Source of the DNA: UBA1930 sp943371535
GTDB lineage: Bacteria > Bacteroidota > Bacteroidia > Chitinophagales > Chitinophagaceae
Length of the DNA: 64,000 bases
Assembly: GCA_943371535.1 (NCBI GenBank)
Contig: CALRVE020000005.1
Span: forward strand, 88,614 to 152,613
Direction: 5' to 3'
Shown here: one piece after another, positions 19,894-30,013 of the stretch
How the letters are laid out: every line of letters starts with the position of its first letter
Position numbering within the stretch: the stretch's first letter is position 1
Translations under genes and position numbers: made by a program
The notes under the pieces: generated by a model
What the model saw: only the letters and a program-made list of their open reading frames with translations
The model's database searches: none
Told to the model about the DNA's origin: nothing

Positions 19894-22800
19894 ATGAAAT
19901 TTTTTACCAAATTATTGCTAAGTATTTTAATTAGTGCAGGATTTTTTAATGTGGCTTTTTCACAACCAGTAATAACATCTTTCAGTCCACTAAGTCAAAT
20001 TCCAGGTTATACAGTTACAATAACTGGTTTAGGTTTTAACACAACTGCCACCAACAATATTGTATTTTTTGGAGCTACAAGGGCTACTGTTACTGATGCA
20101 ACTGCAACCAGTTTAACTGTTACAGTACCTTTTGGTGCAACTTATGCACCTATTACTTTGTTAAATACAGGTACTGGCTTAGCTAATAGTAGCCGTAAAA
20201 AATTTACCCCCATTTACAGCCCTGCAAAACCAGCCATCACAACAACTAATTTTTTGCCCCAACAAAATTTCGCTACAGTTTTCGAATCAATTCAAAGTGT
20301 AACCGTAGGTGATTTGGATGGAGATGGAAAATCTGATTTAGTAGCATTGACAAGTGGCAATATAATTTCTGTGTATCGCAATATTTCAACTGCTGGGAAA
20401 ATTGATGCAAGCAGTTTTGCTGCAAAAGTAGATTTTACAACAGGCAATACTCCTAATTCAGTAGCAATAGGTGATTTGGATGGAGATGGCAAACTAGATT
20501 TGGCTGTAGCCAATGCATTTTCAAACACGGTTTCTGTATTCCGTAATACTACTACTATGGGAACGATTGATGCAAGCAGTTTTGCACCAAAAGTTGACTT
20601 TGCAACAGGCAATACTCCTAATTCAGTAGCAATAGGTGATTTGGATGGAGATGGCAAACTAGATTTGGCGGTGGCTATTTATGGTTCAATGTCTATTTCA
20701 ATATTTCGTAACACAGCCACCACTGGAACTATTACCAGTGGAAGTTTTGCTGCCAATGTTGAATTTACAACAGCTTCAAGCACAGCCCCAAATTTCAGGC
20801 CTTTTTCTGTTGCAATAGGCGATTTAGATGGAGATGGCAAACCCGATTTGGCTGCAGCTACATTTGCATCAAGTAGTGTTTCTGTGTTTCGCAATACATC
20901 AACAGTTGGCGTTATTGATACTAGTAGTTTTGCTGCAAAAGTTGACATTGCAGCAGGCTTACCAACCTTAAATGTAATAATTGAAGATATTGATGGTGAT
21001 GATAAACTTGATTTGGCTGTTGTAGGCAATAGTAATAGAGTCTCAATATTTCGTAATACTGCAACCAGTGGAACCATTAATGCAGCAAGCTTTGCAACAA
21101 AAATAGATTTTACTACAACCTCACAAACGTCTTCTATTGCATTTGGCGATTTAGAAGGTACAGGCAAACCTGAATTAGTAGTTTTTTATAATGACGTACA
21201 AAATGTTTCAGTTTTTAGTAATACTTCTGTAAGTGGTATTGTTAGTTTTTCAACAAGAGTAGATATTCCAACAACCCAAATCTCAAAATCTGGAGTCATT
21301 GCCGATTTAGATGGAGATGGAAAATCGGATTTGGTAATGTCATTTAGTTTGCCTGTTTTGCGTAATGCAGATATTCCTGCTCCTAAAATTACCTCTTTCT
21401 CTCCACAGGCTGCAAAGCCAGGCGTTGCTGTAGCCATTAGTGGCACAGGGTTTAATACAACTGCCAATAATAATATTGTATTTTTTGGAGCTACACGAGC
21501 TACAGTAAATTCAGCAACTGCAACCAGCTTAAATGTAACTGTACCAACAGGAGCAACCTATGCACCCATATCGTTGCTTAATACCGCCAATGGCTTTACT
21601 GGATTGAGCAAAACAAGTTTTACACCCATTTACAACCCCGCAAAAACAAATATTACAGCATCAGATTTTTTACCCAAGCAAGATTTTGCAACAAATGACC
21701 GTCCATATTCAGTAGTCATAGGAGATTTGGATGGCGATGGTAAGCCAGATTTGGTGGTAGGGCGAAGTGGATCGATTTCAGTATTTCGCAATATTTCTAC
21801 TAATGGTAGTATTACAAGTGGCAGTTTTGCACCCAAAGTAGATTTTTATAGCGGTGGTAGCAATTACTCAGTTGCCATAGGCGATTTAGATGGCGATGGT
21901 AAGCCAGAAATTGTAGCAACAACGTCTGCTAGCACCGTTTCTGTACTACACAACACTTCAACCAGTGGCACTATTAACAGTAGCAGTTTTGCATCCCTTG
22001 TAGAGTATCCAATAGGCTTAGGTTCTTCTTCCGTTGCTATAGGCGATTTAGACGGAGATGGCAAACTGGATTTAGTTGTGACCAATCTGGGTTCAGGAAA
22101 TATTTCAATATTGCATAATAACTCCATTATTGGTAGTATAAATAGTGAAACATTTAAGCCACATGTGCAGTTTGCTGTAACAGGAGCTATTCACACTTCT
22201 ACTATGCCTACTTCTGTAGCTATTGGTGATTTAGATGGAGATGGCAAGCCCGATTTGGTTGTGGCTGAAGCTTTTTCGGGCGAAATTTCCATATTTCGGA
22301 ATACCTCTGAACCTGGAAGCATCGGCAGTAATAGTTTTGTTGCCAATGTAGTATTTGCATTAGGAGGTAACCTTCAATCTGTGGCAATTGGCGATTTGGA
22401 TGGCGATGGCAAACCCGATTTGGCTGTTGCAGATGGTGTAGCATCTATTGCTGTGCTATACAATACTGCTACTATGGGTAGCATAGCCAGTACCAGTTTT
22501 GCACCAAAAATAGATATTGCAACTGGCGGAAACCCATATTCGGTAGCTATTGGCGATTTAGATGGCGACGGCAAACCTGATTTGATTGCTACAAATCCAA
22601 ACTTGAATAACTTAGCTGTTTTTCGCAATACATCAGTAAGTGGCAGTATAACCAGTAGCAGTTTTGCAACAAAAGTAGATTATCCTACTGGGTTGTATCC
22701 ACTAGGATTAGCTATAGGCGATTTGGATGGCGATGGTAAACCCGATTTGGCAGTAGCTAATCGAAATAGTTTTAATTTTTCTATTCTCCGTAATAGAGAT

Positions 22801-25800
22801 ATACCAACTGCTATCACTTCTTTCAGCCCAATTACAGCTAAGCCTGGAGATGTGGTAACCATTACTGGTACTGGATTTAATAATACCACAACCAACAATA
22901 TTGTGTTTATAGGTGCTACAAAAGCCACTGTAACCGCAGCATCTTTTAATAGTTTAACAGTTACTGTGCCTGCAGGTGCAAGTTATGCACCCATTACATT
23001 GGTAAACACAGTTACCAATTTAGCAGCCAGTAGCCTTGATAATTTTACCCCAATTTATAGTCCATCTAAAACAAATATTACAGCAACCGATTTATTGCCT
23101 AAGCAAGATTTTGCAGCAGCTGCAGGTGCTAACCCCTTTTCAATAGCCATTGGCGATTTGGATGGCGATGGTAAACCCGATTTAGCAGTAGCTAATATTA
23201 GTACTAATAAAGTCTCTATTTACCGCAATACATCAACCACTGGTGCAATTGGAACTAACAGTTATGCAGCCAAAGTAGATTTTGTAACAGGTTTATACCC
23301 TTATGCAGTAACCATAGGCGATGTAGATGGAGATGGTAAACCCGATTTGGTAGTAACCAATACTGGTGAATACACTGTTTCTATACTTCGCAACACAGCC
23401 ACTATAGGCACTATTACCACTGGTAGTTTTGCTGCCAAAGTAGATTTTCCTACTGGTGTTACAGCAACCTCAGTAGCACTGAGAGATTTTGATGGAGATG
23501 GTAAACCCGATTTGGCTGTAGCCAATTTTGGTTCGGCAACTGTTTCTATATATCAAAATACTGCAATAGTAGGCAGTATTACCACAGGTAGTTTTGCTGC
23601 CAAAGTAGATTTTACTACCAATCCAGAGTGCCGTTCATTAGCCATTGGTGATATAGACGGTGATGGTAAACCTGATTTAGTTACAGCCAACGCTGGTTCA
23701 AACAATATTTCCATACTGCGTAATACAACTACAATAGGTGCTATAAATAGTAGCAGTTTTGCTGCTAAGGTAGATATTGCCACGGCTGGCCATCCTTGGT
23801 TTGTAGCCATTGGCGATTTAAATGGCGATGGCAAACCAGATGTAGCAATAGCCAATTCTAATGGTAACAATATTTCTATATTTCGCAATACTGCAACAAC
23901 TGGTATAATTAATGCAAACAGCTTTGCAATCCAAATTGATTATGCTACAGGCACAACCCCTTTTTCAGTAGCCATTGGCGATATTGATGGAGATGGTAAA
24001 CCAGATATAGCGGTAGCCAATTCTAATTCTAATAATGTTTCTATATTACGCAATACTTCTGCTGGCAATACCATTGGCTTAGCAGCCAAGGTAGATCTTA
24101 CCACAGGCACACTGCCACAGTCTGTAGCCATTGGTGATTTGGATGGCGACGGTAAACCCGATTTGGCAATAGCCAATAATAGTTCAAATACCGTTTCGGT
24201 TATACGAAATGCAGATCTTCCTGTAATCATTACTTCATTTACCCCTACAACTGCAAAGCCGGGAGATGTGGTAACCATTACTGGTACAGGTTTTAATACT
24301 GTTAATGCAAACAATATTGTATTTTTTGGAGCTACAAGGGCAATAGTAACAGCAGCAAGTGCCACTAGCGTAACTGCAACTGTACCTACAGGTGCAACTT
24401 ATGCACCCATTACATTCTTAAATACAAGTACACGTTTAGCTGCATATAGTATTAATAATTTTACCCCTATTTATAGTCCAGCTAAAACAAATATTACCAC
24501 AACTGATTTTTTACCCAAGCAAGATTTTGCAACAAATGCCCGTCCATATTCAGTAGTCATAGGCGATTTAGATGGAGATGGTAAGCCCGATTTGGTGGTA
24601 GCCCATGTTGGAGATTTTTCTGGCAGTGCCAACACAGTGTCTGTGTACCGCAATACATCTACAACTGGCAGTATAAATAGTGGCAGTTTTGCACCCAAGG
24701 TAGATTTTACAACTGGCTCAACCCCTTATTCACTAGCAATAGGTGATGTAGATGGAGATGGTAAACCTGATTTGGTAGTAGCTAATAATGGTTCAAATTC
24801 TGTTTCTATACTTCGCAATACTGCAACAGTTGGAGTTATTAATGTAAATAGTTTTGCAGCCAAAGTAGATTTTGTAACAGGTATAGAACCAATTTTTGTA
24901 ACAATTGCCGATGTAGATGCAGATGGCAAACTAGATGTAGCAGTCGTAAATAATAGCTCAAATTCGGTTTCAGTATTTCGCAATACTTCCACCAGCGGAA
25001 TGATTGATGTAAATAGTTTTAGTACCAAAGTAGATTTTGCAACTGGCTCAAGGCCTAACGGAGCAGCTTTTGGCGATTTAGATGGCGACGGTAAAATAGA
25101 TTTAGCAGTAGCTAGCACCAATTCAAATGCAGTTTCAATATTTCGTAATACTTCAACCAAAGGAATTATCGATGTAAATAGTTTTGCTGGTAAAATGGAT
25201 TTTGCAACAGAGGGGCAACCCTATTCAGTTGCCATAGGTGATTTGGATGGAGACGGTAAGCCAGATTTAGCATTAGCTTGTGCCAAATTTGATTTTCTTT
25301 CTATATTACGCAACACTTCAATTGCAGGTAGTATTACAGCAACAAGTTTTGCTGCCAAGCAAGATTTTGCAACAGGTATAAGTCCAATATCAGTAGCCAT
25401 AGGTGATTTAGATGGCGATGGGAAGCCTGATTTGGGGGTAACAAATGGCCATGATAACACCGTTTCTATTTTTCGAAATACTTCAGTTGCCAGTACCATT
25501 AGTTTGGCAGCTAGAGCAAATTTTGCAACAAGTGCAGATCCGCTTTCATTAGCCATTGGCGATTTGGATAGCGATGGTAAACCCGATTTGGCTGTATCGA
25601 ATATGAGTTCAGCAACAATTTCTGTTTTTCGTAATGCAGATATTGTTACCATTTGGGATGGTATTACCTGGAGCAATGGCACACCATCTGCTGGTGTAGA
25701 TGCCATTATAGCAAGCAATACAGCACCTAGCAGTTTTGCTTGCAAAACATTAACCATAAACAGTGGTGTTGCTTTAACCACTACAGGAATTACTGCTACA

Positions 25801-27768
25801 GTTAATGGTAATATTATTAATAATGGTAATGGTTTAGCAGGTTCTGGTACATTAAATATTGCTGCAAATAGTAGCATTAGTGGTAATAATTTACCTGTAA
25901 CAGGTGTATTAACAGTTGCGTCAGGTGCTACATTAACAACCAATCATTTACTTACACTAAAATCAACATCCATCACCAATACAGCTATAGTGGGCAATAG
26001 TGCTGGAACCATTATTGGCAATGTAACAGTAGAGCGTTATATACCAGCTGGCAAAAGAAGTTTTAGATTTTTAGCTTCACCAGTAACTACCACCAACTTC
26101 ATAAAAGGCAACTGGCAAGAAGGAGTAAATAATACAAGTATAGATTATGACAATAACCAAAATCCTGTTGCCAATTATGGTACACATATTACAGGTAGTA
26201 CCACAGGTGTAAATGGTTTTGATGCAACACAAACTGGAGCAGCAAGTATGTTTGCTTTTAATAATAATACACAAAGTTGGGCTTCTATAACTAATACAAA
26301 TGCTACAAACTTAATTGCTGGTAATGCATATCGAATTTTGGTTAGAGGTAACCGTTCGTTTGATTTAGCTTCTACTTCTTTAACCAATACTGCAACTACT
26401 TTAAGAGCCACAGGAACTTTAATAACAGGAGCTGTAACCTTTGGAAATGTAAGCAGCAGTCCGTCAGCTTTACCAACCTTAGCAACTAATGCCAGTGAGT
26501 TTAGTTTTATTGGTAATCCTTATGCAAGCCCAATAGATTGGAATGACATAACCAAAACAGGACTTACTGGCTATTACTACATTTGGGACCCTACATTAGC
26601 CACCAGAGGTGCTTATGTTTCTTGCTTTACAGATGGTACAAAAAGCAATAACTCGTCTGCTGTAACAACTGCTATACAAAGTGGACAAGCATTCTTTGTG
26701 CAAAACACATCTGCAACTGCTGCAAGACAATTACAAATTACCGAAGCTAATAAAATAACTGGTAATACCAATGTGTTTCGTACCCAAGCTAGCACATCAA
26801 CATTAGCTATTCAATTGTACTTAACTAGTAATATTAACAGCACATCTCAAGATGGAGCAACGGTGTTGTTTAATAACACTTACAGTAATACCGTAAACGA
26901 TGAAGATGCCAATAAGTTTACCAATTTAGATGAAAACATAGCCATACAAAGAGGTACTAGTTTAATGAGTATAGAAAGAAGAAACATGCCAGCACTAACC
27001 GATACTGTACAACTAAAAACATGGCAGTTAGCCCAGAACAATTACACATTAAAAATTGATGCTTCTAACTTTGAAGGAACAACTATTGCCTATTTGCAAG
27101 ACAATTATTTAAACAACGAAACACCTTTAAATTTAAATGGTATTACCAATGTAAATTTTACAACCAATGCAGTGGCAGCAAGTAGAGCAAACAACAGATT
27201 TACAATTGTTTTTAGATCCAACACTTCGTTACCAGTTGCCGTTACTAACCTAAAAGCCTACCAAAAAAATACTGGAGTACAAGTAGAATGGAAAACACAA
27301 AATGAGTTGAATCTGCAAGAATACGAAGTAGAAAAATCAACCGATGCAACCAACTTTACTAAAGTAGGAACTGTGCAAGCAACAGCTGCTACAAGTTACA
27401 ATTGGTTTGATGTTAATGCTAACAAAGGCAATAATTTTTATCGCTTAAAAATGATAGAAAAAGATGGTAGTTTTAAATACTCTACCATTGTTAATGTAAA
27501 AATAGGAAGCATTAAAAATGTGTTTACTGTAGTTGGTAATCCTATAAAAAATAAAACTGTTGTATTACAGTTAGAAAACGTTGAAAAGGGCAATTACAAT
27601 GTGTTAGTGTATAATAATCTTGGTCAAAAAATTACCAGTAAAGCAATCAATCATTTAGGAGGTTCAGCTACGCAAACAATTGCTTTAGATAATGTTTTAT
27701 CAGGTACTTACCAATTAAATATTGTAGGAAATAAAGTAAATGAGACAGTAACTATTATTGTTGACTAG
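19894..27768 (+). CDS. Giant secreted protein: four (IPT/TIG + seven FG-GAP) units, T9SS type A sorting domain
   Basis: The 2624-residue protein has a signal peptide (to AFSQ, residue 24). Four units begin at residues 27, 499, 974 and 1446, each with an IPT/TIG domain (ITSFSP...GTGFN...NIVFFGATRATV) followed by exactly seven FG-GAP/VCBS repeats, most reading IGDLDGDGKPDLAVAN, a calcium-binding-loop pattern. Seven repeats fit one seven-bladed propeller per unit. After residue 1916 comes a beta-rich region (WDGITWSNGTPSAG, then GNVTVERYIPAGKRSFRFL), a fibronectin-like stretch, and a C-terminal T9SS type A sorting domain (about 2545-2624, VVGNPIKNKTVVLQLENV onward). The protein is probably surface-attached or secreted; its ligand is unknown. 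In unit 1 repeats 5 and 6 are degenerate. Confidence 0.93.
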   Translation: MKFFTKLLLSILISAGFFNVAFSQPVITSFSPLSQIPGYTVTITGLGFNTTATNNIVFFGATRATVTDATATSLTVTVPFGATYAPITLLNTGTGLANSSRKKFTPIYSPAKPAITTTNFLPQQNFATVFESIQSVTVGDLDGDGKSDLVALTSGNIISVYRNISTAGKIDASSFAAKVDFTTGNTPNSVAIGDLDGDGKLDLAVANAFSNTVSVFRNTTTMGTIDASSFAPKVDFATGNTPNSVAIGDLDGDGKLDLAVAIYGSMSISIFRNTATTGTITSGSFAANVEFTTASSTAPNFRPFSVAIGDLDGDGKPDLAAATFASSSVSVFRNTSTVGVIDTSSFAAKVDIAAGLPTLNVIIEDIDGDDKLDLAVVGNSNRVSIFRNTATSGTINAASFATKIDFTTTSQTSSIAFGDLEGTGKPELVVFYNDVQNVSVFSNTSVSGIVSFSTRVDIPTTQISKSGVIADLDGDGKSDLVMSFSLPVLRNADIPAPKITSFSPQAAKPGVAVAISGTGFNTTANNNIVFFGATRATVNSATATSLNVTVPTGATYAPISLLNTANGFTGLSKTSFTPIYNPAKTNITASDFLPKQDFATNDRPYSVVIGDLDGDGKPDLVVGRSGSISVFRNISTNGSITSGSFAPKVDFYSGGSNYSVAIGDLDGDGKPEIVATTSASTVSVLHNTSTSGTINSSSFASLVEYPIGLGSSSVAIGDLDGDGKLDLVVTNLGSGNISILHNNSIIGSINSETFKPHVQFAVTGAIHTSTMPTSVAIGDLDGDGKPDLVVAEAFSGEISIFRNTSEPGSIGSNSFVANVVFALGGNLQSVAIGDLDGDGKPDLAVADGVASIAVLYNTATMGSIASTSFAPKIDIATGGNPYSVAIGDLDGDGKPDLIATNPNLNNLAVFRNTSVSGSITSSSFATKVDYPTGLYPLGLAIGDLDGDGKPDLAVANRNSFNFSILRNRDIPTAITSFSPITAKPGDVVTITGTGFNNTTTNNIVFIGATKATVTAASFNSLTVTVPAGASYAPITLVNTVTNLAASSLDNFTPIYSPSKTNITATDLLPKQDFAAAAGANPFSIAIGDLDGDGKPDLAVANISTNKVSIYRNTSTTGAIGTNSYAAKVDFVTGLYPYAVTIGDVDGDGKPDLVVTNTGEYTVSILRNTATIGTITTGSFAAKVDFPTGVTATSVALRDFDGDGKPDLAVANFGSATVSIYQNTAIVGSITTGSFAAKVDFTTNPECRSLAIGDIDGDGKPDLVTANAGSNNISILRNTTTIGAINSSSFAAKVDIATAGHPWFVAIGDLNGDGKPDVAIANSNGNNISIFRNTATTGIINANSFAIQIDYATGTTPFSVAIGDIDGDGKPDIAVANSNSNNVSILRNTSAGNTIGLAAKVDLTTGTLPQSVAIGDLDGDGKPDLAIANNSSNTVSVIRNADLPVIITSFTPTTAKPGDVVTITGTGFNTVNANNIVFFGATRAIVTAASATSVTATVPTGATYAPITFLNTSTRLAAYSINNFTPIYSPAKTNITTTDFLPKQDFATNARPYSVVIGDLDGDGKPDLVVAHVGDFSGSANTVSVYRNTSTTGSINSGSFAPKVDFTTGSTPYSLAIGDVDGDGKPDLVVANNGSNSVSILRNTATVGVINVNSFAAKVDFVTGIEPIFVTIADVDADGKLDVAVVNNSSNSVSVFRNTSTSGMIDVNSFSTKVDFATGSRPNGAAFGDLDGDGKIDLAVASTNSNAVSIFRNTSTKGIIDVNSFAGKMDFATEGQPYSVAIGDLDGDGKPDLALACAKFDFLSILRNTSIAGSITATSFAAKQDFATGISPISVAIGDLDGDGKPDLGVTNGHDNTVSIFRNTSVASTISLAARANFATSADPLSLAIGDLDSDGKPDLAVSNMSSATISVFRNADIVTIWDGITWSNGTPSAGVDAIIASNTAPSSFACKTLTINSGVALTTTGITATVNGNIINNGNGLAGSGTLNIAANSSISGNNLPVTGVLTVASGATLTTNHLLTLKSTSITNTAIVGNSAGTIIGNVTVERYIPAGKRSFRFLASPVTTTNFIKGNWQEGVNNTSIDYDNNQNPVANYGTHITGSTTGVNGFDATQTGAASMFAFNNNTQSWASITNTNATNLIAGNAYRILVRGNRSFDLASTSLTNTATTLRATGTLITGAVTFGNVSSSPSALPTLATNASEFSFIGNPYASPIDWNDITKTGLTGYYYIWDPTLATRGAYVSCFTDGTKSNNSSAVTTAIQSGQAFFVQNTSATAARQLQITEANKITGNTNVFRTQASTSTLAIQLYLTSNINSTSQDGATVLFNNTYSNTVNDEDANKFTNLDENIAIQRGTSLMSIERRNMPALTDTVQLKTWQLAQNNYTLKIDASNFEGTTIAYLQDNYLNNETPLNLNGITNVNFTTNAVAASRANNRFTIVFRSNTSLPVAVTNLKAYQKNTGVQVEWKTQNELNLQEYEVEKSTDATNFTKVGTVQATAATSYNWFDVNANKGNNFYRLKMIEKDGSFKYSTIVNVKIGSIKNVFTVVGNPIKNKTVVLQLENVEKGNYNVLVYNNLGQKITSKAINHLGGSATQTIALDNVLSGTYQLNIVGNKVNETVTIIVD
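19972..25641 (+). repeat. Four tandem coding supermodules of about 1.42 kb
   Basis: The unit starts are 19972, 21388, 22813 and 24229, giving lengths of 1416, 1425, 1416 and about 1413 bp. Each holds one IPT/TIG domain and seven FG-GAP repeats. Long stretches are close to identical between units at the DNA level, especially the blades reading GATTTGGATGGAGATGG, which points to segmental duplication within the gene. Confidence 0.85.
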
Positions 27769-27804
27769 TCAAAAATACCCAAAGTAATCAACTTTATTTA
27801 TGAT

Positions 27805-27840
27805 ACCACAACCATGTATTGAACAATACATGGTTGTGGT
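27805..27840 (+). terminator. Strong inverted repeat after the FG-GAP gene (probable terminator)
   Basis: ACCACAACCATGTATTG and CAATACATGGTTGTGGT form a perfect 17-bp stem around AA, 37 bases after the stop. The T-tail is poor (GTAAATAAGAG follows), so this may be a stem for transcript stability rather than a classical terminator. Confidence 0.5.
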
Positions 27841-27983
27841 GTAAATAAGAGTTAGTTTTTCTGTGTTGCAAACGGCACAGCATTTAAAGGAAGTAAAATT
27901 CCTTTGTAAATAAAATAATATTGTTCTGCATCTTCATAAGCTTTGCTTTAAAAGAACTTACTTTGTTTTAAAGTCTTGTTTTT

Positions 27984-29249
27984 ATGGCCAATCATTTTCC
28001 AAGTGTTAGTTGGAGTAGGGGAGCAAGTATGTACGAAATAAATATTCGTCAGTATTCGGTGGAAGGTACTTTCAAAGCTTTTCAACAACATTTACCTCGA
28101 TTAAAAAATATGGGTATTGATATTCTATGGTTCATGCCCATTACACCGATTAGTCTTGACGTACGTCAGGGTACATTAGGTAGCTATTATGCCTGTAGCA
28201 GTTACGTTGAAATTAATCCCGAATTTGGAACGCTGAACGATTTTAAAGCATTGGTAGCAGAAGCCCATAGCTTAGGTATGAAAGTAATAATTGATTGGGT
28301 AGCCAATCATACAGGATGGGATCATGAATGGACGAAAACCAATAAAGATTATTATTTATTAGACGAGCAAGGCAATTTTACAGAAAGAAATGGTTGGCAT
28401 GATGTGATAGATTTAAACTATCAAAACCAACACATGCGTACAGCAATGATTGCAGCAATGCAATATTGGGTGAACACTTGCAATATTGATGGTTTTAGAT
28501 GCGATATGGCTCATCTTGTTCCACTAGATTTTTGGCAAGAAGCTAGAACACAATGTGATGCTCTAAAACCTTTATTTTGGTTGGCCGAATGTGAAGACGT
28601 GCAATACCACAATGTATTTGATGTTACTTATGCTTGGGAATGGATGCATGTTACAGAAAAATTTTTTCAAGGCAATGCTTCATTACATCATGTGTTTGAT
28701 GTATTGCATAAATACACTCAATATCCAAAAGATTCCAGAAAACTATTTTTCACTACTAACCACGATGAAAATAGTTGGAATGGAACTGAGTATGAAAAAT
28801 TTGGCGGTGCTGCTAAAGTAATGGCTGTATTTGCTGCAACTTGGAGTGGAATGCCATTGGTGTATAGTGGACAAGAAAACCCTAATTTAAAAAGGTTGAA
28901 ATTTTTTGATAAAGATGTTATTGAATGGAATCAACCTTTGCAATTATTCGACTTTTATAAAACCATTCTTCAGTTAAGTAAATCAAAGGTAATTTCATTA
29001 GCCGAAACTTTTATTTTACCTACTCAACACGAAGGTGTAATGGGTTATTTAAGAAAACACGAAAACGAAGTTGTGTTGGTATTGTTGAATTTTACAGGAG
29101 CAAGTAAATTACAAATTTCTGTTGAACACAATTGGTTAAACAATAAGTTTGTCAATGCTTTTTCTAAGCTTGATTATAACTTTAAGCAAAAAGAAGTATT
29201 TGAGTTACAAGCTTATGAATATTTAGTATATGCTACAAACAATGGTTAA
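27984..29249 (+). CDS. Glycoside hydrolase family 13 (alpha-amylase-like) enzyme
   Basis: The 421-residue protein has the GH13 barrel motifs in order: WVANHTGWDHEW, GFRCDMAH with nucleophile D174, WLAECED with acid/base E202, and TTNHDENSW with transition-state stabiliser D261, then a C-terminal beta domain. There is no signal peptide, so it is cytoplasmic. Family members act on alpha-glucans such as starch, glycogen or maltodextrin; the exact specificity is not readable. The polysaccharide deacetylase gene begins 9 bases after its stop. Confidence 0.9.
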   Translation: MANHFPSVSWSRGASMYEINIRQYSVEGTFKAFQQHLPRLKNMGIDILWFMPITPISLDVRQGTLGSYYACSSYVEINPEFGTLNDFKALVAEAHSLGMKVIIDWVANHTGWDHEWTKTNKDYYLLDEQGNFTERNGWHDVIDLNYQNQHMRTAMIAAMQYWVNTCNIDGFRCDMAHLVPLDFWQEARTQCDALKPLFWLAECEDVQYHNVFDVTYAWEWMHVTEKFFQGNASLHHVFDVLHKYTQYPKDSRKLFFTTNHDENSWNGTEYEKFGGAAKVMAVFAATWSGMPLVYSGQENPNLKRLKFFDKDVIEWNQPLQLFDFYKTILQLSKSKVISLAETFILPTQHEGVMGYLRKHENEVVLVLLNFTGASKLQISVEHNWLNNKFVNAFSKLDYNFKQKEVFELQAYEYLVYATNNG

Positions 29250-29258
29250 AAATTGATA

Positions 29259-29879
29259 ATGTATTTAGTAAAAACAAGTTGGTGGTTAAAAGCAATGTAC
29301 CCTTTTTTTGTTTGGAGTAAACCAACAAAAGATAAAGTGTTGTATTTAACTTTTGATGATGGTCCACACCCAACCATAACACCATTTGTACTTGCTCAAT
29401 TAAAACAATTCAATGCAAAAGCAACATTTTTTTGTATTGGAAAAAATGTAGTAGACCAACCAGCAATTTATCGGCAAATTTTGCAAGAAGGTCATTCAGT
29501 GGGCAATCATACGCACAATCATTTAAATGGATGGAAAACCAATAATCATGTGTATATAGAAAACATACAACAAGCAGCAAAACACATTGATTCCACTTTA
29601 TTTAGACCTCCTTATGGAAGAATAAAAAAATCGCAAGCCAAACAACTTTTAACGCTCAATTCTCAACTTCAAACTATTGTAATGTGGGATGTGTTAAGTG
29701 CCGATTTTGATATACATATTTCACCAGAAAAATGTTTAGCCAATGTTATAAACAATGCTAAACAAGGCAGTATCATTGTATTTCATGATAGTGAAAAAGC
29801 ATGGGATAGACTTAGTTATGCTTTGCCAAAAACATTGGAATATTTTGCTAAAATGGGATATGTTTTTGAGGCTTTATAA
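29259..29879 (+). CDS. NodB-type polysaccharide deacetylase
   Basis: I place the start at the ATG at 29259; an upstream in-frame TTG would add two residues. The 206-residue protein contains the NodB motifs: TFDDGPHP (catalytic Asp and metal-binding Asp), VGNHTHNH (metal-binding histidines) and RPPYGR, and near the C-terminus IIVFHDSEKAWDR. This family removes N- or O-acetyl groups from carbohydrate polymers, often peptidoglycan or chitin-like chains. The N-terminus is hydrophobic (LVKTSWWLKAMYPFFVW) and may anchor it to the inner membrane. It forms a two-gene unit with the GH13 enzyme. Confidence 0.9.
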   Translation: MYLVKTSWWLKAMYPFFVWSKPTKDKVLYLTFDDGPHPTITPFVLAQLKQFNAKATFFCIGKNVVDQPAIYRQILQEGHSVGNHTHNHLNGWKTNNHVYIENIQQAAKHIDSTLFRPPYGRIKKSQAKQLLTLNSQLQTIVMWDVLSADFDIHISPEKCLANVINNAKQGSIIVFHDSEKAWDRLSYALPKTLEYFAKMGYVFEAL

Positions 29880-30013
29880 TAAACCCACCCCAATAAAAAT
29901 TTGTCTAACCTGAAAAATTCTGCTGCCCTCCAAAGAGGGGATCGTCTATGAACAAATTATTTAGTTTTAAGGCTCAGTGAATTAACTAATAACCATTAAC
30001 TCGTAACTATCAA

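Noticed and set aside
20292..25943. Long minus-strand frames opposite the FG-GAP gene
   Set aside because: They mirror the repeat pattern of the sense gene (runs of LPSPSKSP) and arise from the codon periodicity of the repeats.
27805..27840. Possible CRISPR or IS end from the 17-bp stem
   Set aside because: Only a single inverted repeat with a 2-base loop, no spacer repeats and no transposase; it fits an mRNA-end stem.
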